This document shows, piece by piece, positions 25,687-33,511 of a stretch of 64,000 nucleotides of DNA (position 1 is its first letter; each line of letters starts with the position of its first letter). The notes under the pieces were generated by a model. It saw nothing but the letters and a program-made list of their open reading frames with translations, had not been told where the DNA came from and ran no database searches. The translations under genes and the position numbers were made by a program. The stretch is from Kibdelosporangium sp. MJ126-NF4 (lineage in GTDB: Bacteria > Actinomycetota > Actinomycetes > Mycobacteriales > Pseudonocardiaceae). The stretch covers positions 994,047 through 1,058,046 of the forward strand of contig NZ_CDME01000015.1 of assembly GCF_000826545.1 (NCBI RefSeq). The letters run 5' to 3'.

Positions 25687-26609
25687 GCCCGCTTTCGGCG
25701 TTTTCCCTCGTGCATGGCCTGCACGCGGGCGATCGGGATGGTGTGTCCTTCCTCGATCAGGTCGGCGCCGAGCCGTTGGGGCGCGGGCATGGTCGCCGAC
25801 CACGGATCCTTGCCGTCGAGCAGTTCGACGGCGTTGTGGACGGTGAAGTCCCGTGGCGAGACGGATTCCAGGTCGTCCCAGGCGACCGGGAACGACACCG
25901 GAAGCCCTGGGCGCAGCCGTGGGCTGTACGCGGCGACGACAGTCGCGCCGCCCGCGCGTGTGGAATCGAGGAAGACCTTGCCGCCGCGATCCTCCCGGAT
26001 GAACGCCGTCGTCGCCAACCGCGGATCGACGCGTTCGGCACGGGCCGCGAGCGCGCGGGTCGCGGCGGCCACGTCCTCGATGCCATGCGGTTCCAACGGC
26101 ACGAAGATGTGGACGCCTTTCGCGCCACTGGTTTTCACCGCACCGCTCAGCCCGGAGTCCGCCAACGCCTGGCGGACAAGGAAAGCAGCCTGGACGACCA
26201 GCGGGAACGCGTCGCCCTCAGGGGGATCGAGGTCGAGGATCATGTGCGTCGGGTGAGTCGACTGAGCAAGCATCAGGCCGGGGTGGTACTCCACCGCACG
26301 CTGGTTGCCGAACCACAGCAACGTCCTGCGGTCGTCACACAGCGCGTACGACACCTCCCGCTTGGACGATTCGGCCCACAGCTGCACGGTACGCACGAAG
26401 GACGGCGTGTACTTCGGGACGTTCTTCTGCATGAACGGGCCCTGACCACGCAGGATCCGGATCACCGACAGCGGACGGCCCGACAGCGCCGGGATGATCC
26501 GGTCGGACACCGCGTCCAGATAGTCGACGAGGTCGCGTTTGGTCGCCCCCTCGAACAGTGACTGGTCCAGATTGGTCAGCGACACACCGTCCCGCTCCTC
26601 ACCGCTCAT
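25668..26609 (-). CDS. LigD-like DNA polymerase/primase domain protein
   Basis: A 313-residue stand-alone polymerase domain of the archaeo-eukaryotic primase superfamily, as in LigD of non-homologous end joining. MILDLDPPEGD supplies the metal-binding Asp pair. VKTSGAKGVHIFVPL is the nucleotide-binding motif, and AWDDLESVSPRDFTVHNA is the conserved C-terminal signature. Neither ligase nor 3'-phosphoesterase domains are attached, and no Ku gene is nearby. It probably acts in break repair or gap filling. ATG 26609 is the only good start. The nearest upstream gene is divergent. Confidence 0.9.
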   Translation of the reverse strand: MSGEERDGVSLTNLDQSLFEGATKRDLVDYLDAVSDRIIPALSGRPLSVIRILRGQGPFMQKNVPKYTPSFVRTVQLWAESSKREVSYALCDDRRTLLWFGNQRAVEYHPGLMLAQSTHPTHMILDLDPPEGDAFPLVVQAAFLVRQALADSGLSGAVKTSGAKGVHIFVPLEPHGIEDVAAATRALAARAERVDPRLATTAFIREDRGGKVFLDSTRAGGATVVAAYSPRLRPGLPVSFPVAWDDLESVSPRDFTVHNAVELLDGKDPWSATMPAPQRLGADLIEEGHTIPIARVQAMHEGKRRKRAQREET

Positions 26610-26708
26610 GGAGCCACCCTAGGCCACTGTGGCGCGCGCCACCCATCACCGGGACTTATACCGGACGATCATTACGCATCCTGCCGGTTGCCGATCCCAT
26701 CGAGCCGA

Positions 26709-26714
26709 TAGCCT
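26709..26714 (+). promoter_or_regulatory. candidate -10 of the DUF574 methyltransferase gene
   Basis: TAGCCT ends six bases before ATG 26721 and no ribosome binding site is present, the pattern of a leaderless transcript. Motif-based inference. Confidence 0.35.
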
Positions 26715-26720
26715 TGGAAC

Positions 26721-27533
26721 ATGTCGGGAAACCTGCCGGAGATCGATACGACAGTGCCGAGTATCGCGCGCGTCTACGACGCGTTCCTCGGCGGCAAGGA
26801 CCACTACGAGGTCGACCGGCAGGTCTACCAGCAGATCCTGCAACTGGCCCCCGAGGCGGCCAGGACAGGCCAGGAGAACAGGTACTGGCTGATCAGGGCG
26901 GCGCGGTTCCTCGCGGGAGGTGCGGGCATCGACCAGTTCCTCGACCTCGGCTCCGGCCTGCCGACCGTGGAGAACACCCACCAGGCGGTCCAGCGGGTCA
27001 ATCCCGAGGCGCAGGTGGTCTACGTCGACAACGACCCGATGGTCGCCGCGCACGGCCGCGCACTGCTGGAGGAGAACGACCGGACGCACTTCGTCGTCGG
27101 GGATCTCAGCAAACCGGACGAACTGCTCCAGGACCCGACGGTGACCCGGTACCTGGACTGGACACGGCCACTCGGCCTGATCCAGTGCAACACGCTGCAC
27201 CACGTCCCAGACCGGGACGACCCGGCGGGTGTGATGGCCAAGTACATCGACGCGTTGCCGTCCGGGTCGTACATAGCGATCTCCCACCTGTACGACCCGG
27301 CGGACGGCAGTTCACGCGCCGAGTTGGCCAAGGTGGTCCAGGCCAAGTTCATGGCGCTGATGGACACGTGCATCTTCCGCACCCGTGAGCAGATCAGCGC
27401 GTTCTTCAAGGGCACCGAGATCGTCGAACCAGGCCTGGTCCACCCGTTCGAATGGTGGCCGGACGGACCGTTGACCAGTGCCCGTACCGACGGCGACTAC
27501 CTGCTGCTCACCGGCGTCGCCCGCAAGCCCTGA
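26721..27533 (+). CDS. DUF574 S-adenosyl methyltransferase
   Basis: A 270-residue protein of the actinobacterial DUF574 family. PSIARVYDAFLGGKDHYEVDR is the family N-terminal signature, followed by FLDLGSGLPTVENTHQ (motif I) and VYVDNDPMV (acidic ribose-binding Asp). These proteins occur in many copies in actinomycetes and are predicted SAM-dependent methyltransferases with unknown substrates. ATG 26721 begins the signature region directly. No operon partner: the next gene starts 411 bases downstream. Confidence 0.9.
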   Translation: MSGNLPEIDTTVPSIARVYDAFLGGKDHYEVDRQVYQQILQLAPEAARTGQENRYWLIRAARFLAGGAGIDQFLDLGSGLPTVENTHQAVQRVNPEAQVVYVDNDPMVAAHGRALLEENDRTHFVVGDLSKPDELLQDPTVTRYLDWTRPLGLIQCNTLHHVPDRDDPAGVMAKYIDALPSGSYIAISHLYDPADGSSRAELAKVVQAKFMALMDTCIFRTREQISAFFKGTEIVEPGLVHPFEWWPDGPLTSARTDGDYLLLTGVARKP

Positions 27534-27907
27534 CAACGGAGACAGCAAAAATCCTGGCTGGCCGCGCCCTGCTGGCTTCGGTTTCCAGCGTGTTGGCTCG
27601 ACTCACCTGTGTGGCTGTGCGCACGTGAGGTCATGCACTCGCGAGCGCCCGGGTGAGCGGAGCGAACCGGGTGCTGAGCATGGGTGCGGACACTCTGGCG
27701 CGTGTCTGCCGTTGCGGCATGGCGAGTATTGCCCGCTCGCGGCGTACAGCGTGTGGTGGGCTTGGCTGGGGGCGAGTCGAGCAGCGAACTCGCCGTGCCG
27801 CAGGGGCGGACACGCGGTACCTCGGCCAACCCAGCCAGGCTGGAACAGTTGCCCGGCTGGCCCGGCCGGGCTGGAACGGATGGTGGCTGGAGTGCTCGGT
27901 TAACCGT
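27534..27907. other. 374-base intergenic stretch without a supported gene
   Basis: Between the DUF574 gene and the TetR promoter I see no open frame with a plausible start, ribosome binding site or family resemblance. Reading frames here give Arg/Gly-rich peptides without homology. The only structure noted is the inverted repeat at 27644-27675. Confidence 0.5.
27644..27675. repeat. imperfect hairpin-forming inverted repeat
   Basis: AGCGCCCGG (27644-27652) and CCGGGTGCT (27667-27675) are complementary at eight of nine positions with a 14-base loop GTGAGCGGAGCGAA. It resembles the GC-rich hairpins scattered between actinobacterial genes. Function unknown; it is 111 bases past the DUF574 stop, rather far for its terminator. 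Confidence 0.4.
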
Positions 27908-27937
27908 TTGACGGAGTGAGCGCTCACTCCGCAGACT
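27908..27937 (+). promoter_or_regulatory. tetR-ABC promoter with 20-base palindromic operator in the spacer
   Basis: A perfect palindrome occupies 27912-27931 (core GGAGTGAGCGCTCACTCC). It is flanked by TTGACG (27908-27913, -35) and CAGACT (27932-27937, weak -10), so it fills the 18-base spacer; ATG 27945 follows after 7 bases. A TetR dimer bound here would block RNA polymerase, making the TetR-ABC pair autoregulated. The dyad is seen directly; the repressor assignment is by position. Confidence 0.75.
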
Positions 27938-27944
27938 TGGTTTC

Positions 27945-28523
27945 ATGAGTGAGACCCCTACCAGGCGACGAGCGCCTGGGATGAGCCCGGAGAAGCGCCG
28001 GGCGATGATCGTGCAGGCGGTGCTGCCCTTGCTGGTGGAGCACGGGGCGAGTGTGACCACGAGTCAGATCGCGCGGGCCGCGGGCATCGGTGAGGCGACG
28101 GTGTTCCGTGCCTTCACCGACAAGGACGAGTTGGTCAGGGCGTGCCTCACCGAGGCACTGCGGGCCGACAACGCCGTCGCCTCGATCGAGGCGATCCCGC
28201 TTGAGGTTCCGTTGGCCGAGCGGCTCAGTGAGGCCGCGACCGCACTTGCCGCGCACATGGAGCGGATGAGCGCGTTGTTCGGGGCGTTGCGGGCCTCCGG
28301 CTTCCAGCGCGACCGGGGGCAGCACCCGAGGCGGCCCGGCCACGACGCGATCAGGGAGGCGGTCGCGGAACTGTTCGAGCCCGAGCGGGATTCCCTGCGA
28401 GTGGCGCCTTATCAGCTCGCCTCGATGTTCACCGGGCTGCTGATGATGCGGTCGCGGATGGGTGACGAACGGCCCGACACCGCCGAGATGATCGACATTC
28501 TGCTCAACGGGGCCGTCCGATGA
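27945..28523 (+). CDS. TetR-family transcriptional regulator
   Basis: A 192-residue regulator. The N-terminal helix-turn-helix spans MIVQAVLPLLVEHG, TTSQIARAAGIGEATVFRAF and KDELVRACL (about residues 22-70). The rest is a helical ligand-binding domain. It starts at ATG 27945, 14 bases after the palindrome that is probably its own operator. The stop overlaps the ABC transporter gene by 4 bases, so repressor and exporter are co-expressed. The exporter substrate is the likely inducer. Confidence 0.9.
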   Translation: MSETPTRRRAPGMSPEKRRAMIVQAVLPLLVEHGASVTTSQIARAAGIGEATVFRAFTDKDELVRACLTEALRADNAVASIEAIPLEVPLAERLSEAATALAAHMERMSALFGALRASGFQRDRGQHPRRPGHDAIREAVAELFEPERDSLRVAPYQLASMFTGLLMMRSRMGDERPDTAEMIDILLNGAVR

Positions 28524-30541
28524 TGCCGGGTGGTGGTGGTTTCGAGTCCATGATGCTGCGGCGCCGCCGGGGCAGGCGGTTGCCGTCCACAGTCGCCGAC
28601 AGCGGCCTGACCGGGCCGGTGGAGATTCCCGATCCCGTTCCGCCGGACGAGCCCAAGGACCTGCGTTCCCGGTTACGGCGGCTGCGTGAGTCCGTTTCCG
28701 GCACAGCACGGGCGCTTCCCCGTGTTTTCAGCCTGTCCTGGCAGGCGAGCAGACCACTGACCGTCACGCTCGTGCTCGTCACCATCGTGAGTGGGCTGAT
28801 CCCGACCGCCACCGCGTACATCGCCAAGATCCTGATGGACTCGGTGGTCGAGGCCATCCAGATCCACACGTCCGGCCGTCCCGACCAGACCGTGCTGTAC
28901 ATCCCGCTGATCGGCGACCACGCCGTCACCTCGGTCGGCAAGATCGTCGGTGTCGCGGCTTTCCAGCTGTTCGTCTTCGTCACGCAGTCGGTCACGACGA
29001 TGCTCACCACGGTCAGCCAGCAGTTGCTGCAGGAACGGATGACACTGACCATCCGCCACCAGGTGATGGCCCACGCGAGCCGACTGCACCTCGCCTTCTT
29101 CGAGGACTCCGCCTCCTACGACCTGCTTCGCCAGGCCGACCGGGAGGCGCCGATGCGCCCGATGTCCATGATGAGCTCCGCGCTCGGCCTCGGCCGGATG
29201 ACGATCACGTTCGCCAGCATGATCGTTCTCCTCGTCACGGTCAGCCCGCTGCTCGCCGTCGTCGCCCTGCTCGCGCCTGTCCCGCTGTTCATCTCGCAGT
29301 CCAAGTACGGCGCGCAGTCGTTCATCCTCAGCTACCTGGTCTCGCCGATCCGCAGGCGGATGGACTACCTGTCCTCATTGGTCACCACGGACACGTACGC
29401 CAAGGAGGTCAAGCTCTTCGGCCTCGGCCCGTATCTGGTCGACCGGTTCGAGCGGCTCGGCAAGGTGTACTACGACCGGCAGCGGGGGATGATCCGCAAG
29501 AAGAACGTGGCGGGCACGCTGTGGGGCCTGATCAGCACGGTCGCGGGCTCGGCGATCTACCTCTACATCGCACTGCGGGCCGTCTCCGGTGAACTGACGT
29601 TGGGTGACCTCGCGCTGTACACCGCGGCCGCCGCGTCGGTGCAGAGTTCGATCGGCGGGCTGTTCGGCAGTTTCTCCGGGATGTACGAGAACAACCTCTA
29701 CCTCGACACCCTGTACCGGTTCCTCGACACCAAGCCGGAGATCAGCCGCCCCGACTCCCCCGCCGACCTGCCGCAGCCGCTGCGCGGCCACATCACCTTC
29801 GAGCACGTCACCTTCGCCTACCCAGGCGCCGACGAGCCCGCGCTCGAGGACGTCAGCTTCGACCTGCGGCCGGGTGAGACCATCGCGGTGGTCGGCAAGA
29901 ACGGCGCGGGCAAGTCCACATTGTTCAAACTGCTGTGCCGCCTCTACGACCCGACCGGCGGCCGGATCCTGCTCGACGGCGTCGACATCCGGACGCTGGA
30001 CCCGGACGACCTGCAGCGGCGGATCAGCGCGGTGTTCCAGGACCACGTCAGCTACCAGGCCACCGCCGCGGAGAACATCGGGCTCGGCGACCTGGAGAAC
30101 CTGACCGACCGGCCGGTGATCGAGCGGGCGGCCGACCGCGCCGGGATCGCCGACCGGATCGAGCGCCTGCCACGCGGGTACGACAGCCCGCTCGGCCGGT
30201 GGTTCGACGAAGGAGTGAGCCTGTCCGGCGGGGAGTGGCAGAAGATCGCGCTCGGCCGGGCGTTCCTGCGCGAGGCGCCGATCCTGATCCTCGACGAGCC
30301 CACGTCCGCATTGGACGCGCAGGCCGAGCACGACCTGTTCGTCCGGCTGCGTCAACTGGCCGAGGGCCGCACCACGCTGTACATCTCGCACCGGTTCTCC
30401 ACCGTCCGCCAGGCGGACCGGATCATCCTGCTGGAACACGGGAAGCTGATCGAGCAAGGCACCCACGCCGAGCTGATGCTACTGGGCGGTGGCTACGCGG
30501 AACTGTTCACCCTGCAGGCCTCCGCGTATCTGGACGCCTGA
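28520..30541 (+). CDS. ABC transporter, fused membrane and ATPase domains
   Basis: A 673-residue half-transporter that would work as a dimer. Residues 1-75 are cytosolic, then about six membrane helices run to ~400. The nucleotide-binding domain follows: Walker A GKNGAGKST, Q-loop VFQDHV, signature LSGGEWQK, Walker B ILILDEPTSALD, and H-loop ISHRFST. The layout is of an exporter. The 4-base overlap with tetR suggests a repressor-controlled drug or metabolite efflux unit. No partner half-transporter is nearby, so a homodimer is likely. Confidence 0.92.
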   Translation: MMPGGGGFESMMLRRRRGRRLPSTVADSGLTGPVEIPDPVPPDEPKDLRSRLRRLRESVSGTARALPRVFSLSWQASRPLTVTLVLVTIVSGLIPTATAYIAKILMDSVVEAIQIHTSGRPDQTVLYIPLIGDHAVTSVGKIVGVAAFQLFVFVTQSVTTMLTTVSQQLLQERMTLTIRHQVMAHASRLHLAFFEDSASYDLLRQADREAPMRPMSMMSSALGLGRMTITFASMIVLLVTVSPLLAVVALLAPVPLFISQSKYGAQSFILSYLVSPIRRRMDYLSSLVTTDTYAKEVKLFGLGPYLVDRFERLGKVYYDRQRGMIRKKNVAGTLWGLISTVAGSAIYLYIALRAVSGELTLGDLALYTAAAASVQSSIGGLFGSFSGMYENNLYLDTLYRFLDTKPEISRPDSPADLPQPLRGHITFEHVTFAYPGADEPALEDVSFDLRPGETIAVVGKNGAGKSTLFKLLCRLYDPTGGRILLDGVDIRTLDPDDLQRRISAVFQDHVSYQATAAENIGLGDLENLTDRPVIERAADRAGIADRIERLPRGYDSPLGRWFDEGVSLSGGEWQKIALGRAFLREAPILILDEPTSALDAQAEHDLFVRLRQLAEGRTTLYISHRFSTVRQADRIILLEHGKLIEQGTHAELMLLGGGYAELFTLQASAYLDA

Positions 30542-30578
30542 TCTGTCCGTTTGCCCACCCGGAGCACTTGTCCACCGG

Positions 30579-30584
30579 TACAGT
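30579..30584 (+). promoter_or_regulatory. candidate -10 of the MocR-type regulator gene
   Basis: TACAGT ends eight bases before ATG 30593, with no ribosome binding site between, consistent with a leaderless transcript. Pattern-based only. Confidence 0.3.
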
Positions 30585-30592
30585 GCCTTTCC

Positions 30593-31954
30593 ATGGCAGA
30601 GGAGTGGTCCAGTTCGCTCGACGTCCATCTGGACTGGACTCCGGGAACGGGTCGCCATGGCCTGGCGAAGGCGATCCGCGCGGCGATCCGCGACGGCCGC
30701 TGGCGTTCCGGCTCGGTGGTGCCGTCGACCCGTGCGCTCGCCCACGACCTGGGCGTGGCGCGGGGAACGGTCACACGGGTGTACTCCGACCTTGCCGCCG
30801 AAGGGTATCTGCAGACCAGCCAGGGAGCGCCGACCCGGGTCGCGACCGCGGGCGCGCAGGCGTTGTCGCAGCCGCGCCCGCTGGCCGTGCGGGAGCCCAC
30901 GATGCGCTGGAACCTGCTTCCCGGCCGTCCGGACTCGGCGTTGTTCCCCCGTGACGTCTGGCAGGCGTCGACCAAGCGCGTCCTGCAGCACACGCACAAC
31001 GAGACGTTCGGTTACGGCGAACCACGCGGCTCGTCGGTGCTGCGCGCAACGCTGTCGGCGTATCTGGCCCGCAGCCGGGGCGTGCTGACCGACCCTGCCA
31101 GGATCGTGATCTGCGCGGGCTTCTCACACGCGATGACCGTGCTCGGGCACGCGCTGCAGGACGTCGGCATCAGCGAGATGGCCTTTGAGGACCCGTCGTT
31201 CCACCGGTTCCGCGATCTGGCCGCGAGGGCCGGGCAACGGATCACCGGCATCCCGGTGGACGAGAACGGAATGCGCGTGACCGAACTGACCAGCCCGGCG
31301 GTGGTGGTCACGCCCGCACACCAGTCCCCGGTCGGCGTGACGCTCTCACCGGACCGCAGGACGGCGCTGACGCAGACCGGCGCGGTGATCGTGGAGGACG
31401 ACTACGACGGCGAGTTCCGCTACGACCGCCAGCAAGTCGGTGCGCTGCAGGCACTCGCGCCGGAACGCGTGATCTACGCGGGCACCGCGAGCAAGACACT
31501 GGCCCCGTCGCTGAGGCTGGGCTGGTTGGTGCTGCCACGCTCGCTCGTGGATCCGGTGATCGCCGCGCTGGCGGCCAGCGGAGCCCAGCCGCCCCTGCTG
31601 GACCAGTTGGTACTGGCCGACATGATCAGCACGGGCGCCTACGACCGGCACGTGCGCCGCTGCCGAATCGAGTACCGGTCCCGGCGCGACCGGCTGGCCG
31701 CCGCGTTGCCGCAACACCTGATCCCCCAGGGCATCTCGGCGGGACTGCATCTCATGCTGTCGTTGTCCGAAGCCGAGGAAAGCCGGGTTCCGGTGGTCGC
31801 CCGCAGACATTCGCTGGCCGTGGCGACGGTCACGCCGATGGTGATGCGGGAGGAACGACACGGACTGATCGTCGGTTACGGCGCGCCGTCTCGCAACGCG
31901 TTCTCCGGCGCGTTGGAGGCGTTGCTGGGCGTGCTGCGTGAGATCAGGGAGTAA
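30593..31954 (+). CDS. MocR/PdxR-type GntR regulator with aminotransferase domain
   Basis: A 453-residue protein with an N-terminal GntR winged helix (LAKAIRAAIRDGRWRSGSVV, STRALAHDLGVARGTVTRVY). Its C-terminal fold-type I aminotransferase-like domain has VIVEDDYDGEFRYDR and the PLP Lys in AGTASKTLAPSLRLGWLV. MocR proteins sense pyridoxal phosphate or amino compounds and control genes such as pdxST or transporters. No target gene is adjacent on the other strand: the ABC gene upstream reads in the same direction and the next gene converges. The target is therefore open. Confidence 0.88.
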   Translation: MAEEWSSSLDVHLDWTPGTGRHGLAKAIRAAIRDGRWRSGSVVPSTRALAHDLGVARGTVTRVYSDLAAEGYLQTSQGAPTRVATAGAQALSQPRPLAVREPTMRWNLLPGRPDSALFPRDVWQASTKRVLQHTHNETFGYGEPRGSSVLRATLSAYLARSRGVLTDPARIVICAGFSHAMTVLGHALQDVGISEMAFEDPSFHRFRDLAARAGQRITGIPVDENGMRVTELTSPAVVVTPAHQSPVGVTLSPDRRTALTQTGAVIVEDDYDGEFRYDRQQVGALQALAPERVIYAGTASKTLAPSLRLGWLVLPRSLVDPVIAALAASGAQPPLLDQLVLADMISTGAYDRHVRRCRIEYRSRRDRLAAALPQHLIPQGISAGLHLMLSLSEAEESRVPVVARRHSLAVATVTPMVMREERHGLIVGYGAPSRNAFSGALEALLGVLREIRE

Positions 31955-31975
31955 CAAGCCCGCTGTCCACTCGTA

Positions 31976-33508
31976 CTACACGATCCACGGATAGCGGCGG
32001 CCGAGCCTGCGCTGGCGCATCAGCAACCCCGGTATGAGCATCACCAGGCAGACGGTGAGCATGCCGATGAAGCCGATGTTGCGTCCCTCTCCCTTCTCCG
32101 CAGCCGTGATCAAGGCCGGTTGAGCCACGGCCGCGATCAGGCACACCCCGCCGAAACCCACCAGGAAACGTTCCAGTATCCGTTCGCCGACAGTGGTATG
32201 GCGCGGTGGCAGGGCGTTGCGGCCGAACGGCCCCGGTGACCAGTAGTACCGCAATCCCAGTCGCCGCTTGCGCATCCGCAGCCCGAACACCGTAGGCAAC
32301 GCCACGAACAAGGCCATCACGTACGGCTGGACGACGGCGCCCTTGATGACCCACTCGTCGATGGAGAAACCGACAACGAGACAGGCGAAGGCAAGCAGCA
32401 CCCCCTCACCGATCCGTCGGCCCGAGCTGTCGACCGGCCTCATCGCGACCGGCGGCGGGTACGGGAACGGCATCGACTGGACCGGCTGCATCGGAGGCAT
32501 CAGGGGCGGCGGGGTCCGCACGGGCCGGGTGGCAGGCATCGTCGGCGGGTCGACCGGGCGGACCGGCGGCGGCGCGGACGAGAATCCGGACAGGGCCACG
32601 GGCGGACGCGGGATGGTCAGTTTGTCGCGGAACGGTCTGGTCGGGTCCATCGGAATCAGTGGTCCGCCCGCGGCCACCGGCGGCATCAGGGACATCAGCA
32701 CGTCGTAGACGTCGATGGCCGACGCGGGGCGCAGTTCCGGGCGCTTGGCCAGTAATCGGCCGACCAGGTCGGCCAGCGGCGGCCCCGTGTCCGTCCGCAG
32801 CGACAGCACCGGCTGTGGCGTGTCGGCGTAGTGGCGGTGCATCATCGCCAGCGCCGTGGTCGCCTCGAACACGTAGCGCCCGGTGAGCAGTTCGTACAGC
32901 ACGCAGCCCAGTGAGTACAGGTCGACGCTGGGGCTGGACTGGCCGTGCATGGCCTGTTCCGGCGCCATGTAGGCGGGCGTGCCGACCGCCTCGGACGTGC
33001 GGGTGATCCGGGTCATGTCGACGTCGCGCAGCAGGGCGATGCCGAAGTCGAGCACCTTGATCTCCCCGCTTTCGGTGATCATCACGTTGCGCGGCTTGAG
33101 GTCCCGGTGTACCAGACCGGCCGAGTGCGCGGCGGCCAGCACGGACGTGATCTGCGCGCCGATGGCGACCACCCACGCCACGGGCACCGGTTCGTTCTCC
33201 GCCTGGAACTCCGCGAGGTCCGCGCCGCCGATCAGCTGCATCACCAGGTACAGGTCGTCCTCGTCGGTGCCGGTGTCGTAGACCGCGGGCACGCCGGGGT
33301 TCTCCAGTTTCGCGGTCATCCGCGCCTCGCGGTTGAACCTGCTGATCAGCGTCTCGACGTCGGCGCCGACCGGCAACACGCTGGGACGCAGCAGTTTCAC
33401 CGCGACCTCGCGGTCGAGCCGGTGGTCCCGGCCGAGCCACACCTCGCCCATCCCGCCCCTGCCCAGTGGCCGGACGAGTTCGTACCGGTCGCCGACGATG
33501 CGCTGCAC
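31976..33508 (-). CDS. membrane-anchored serine/threonine protein kinase (PknB-like)
   Basis: A 510-residue Hanks-type kinase. GRGGMGEVW is the glycine loop, Lys38 is in VAVKLL, the catalytic loop is HRDLKPRN (134-141), and DFG is at 154-156. A proline-rich linker (about 300-370) leads to about four C-terminal hydrophobic segments ending in YPWIV, unlike the usual single helix plus PASTA repeats. It starts at ATG 33508, three bases after the methylase-like gene on the same strand, so the two form an operon. Its substrate may be the methylase-like protein; that is inference. Confidence 0.92.
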   Translation of the reverse strand: MQRIVGDRYELVRPLGRGGMGEVWLGRDHRLDREVAVKLLRPSVLPVGADVETLISRFNREARMTAKLENPGVPAVYDTGTDEDDLYLVMQLIGGADLAEFQAENEPVPVAWVVAIGAQITSVLAAAHSAGLVHRDLKPRNVMITESGEIKVLDFGIALLRDVDMTRITRTSEAVGTPAYMAPEQAMHGQSSPSVDLYSLGCVLYELLTGRYVFEATTALAMMHRHYADTPQPVLSLRTDTGPPLADLVGRLLAKRPELRPASAIDVYDVLMSLMPPVAAGGPLIPMDPTRPFRDKLTIPRPPVALSGFSSAPPPVRPVDPPTMPATRPVRTPPPLMPPMQPVQSMPFPYPPPVAMRPVDSSGRRIGEGVLLAFACLVVGFSIDEWVIKGAVVQPYVMALFVALPTVFGLRMRKRRLGLRYYWSPGPFGRNALPPRHTTVGERILERFLVGFGGVCLIAAVAQPALITAAEKGEGRNIGFIGMLTVCLVMLIPGLLMRQRRLGRRYPWIV

Positions 33509-33511
33509 GTG

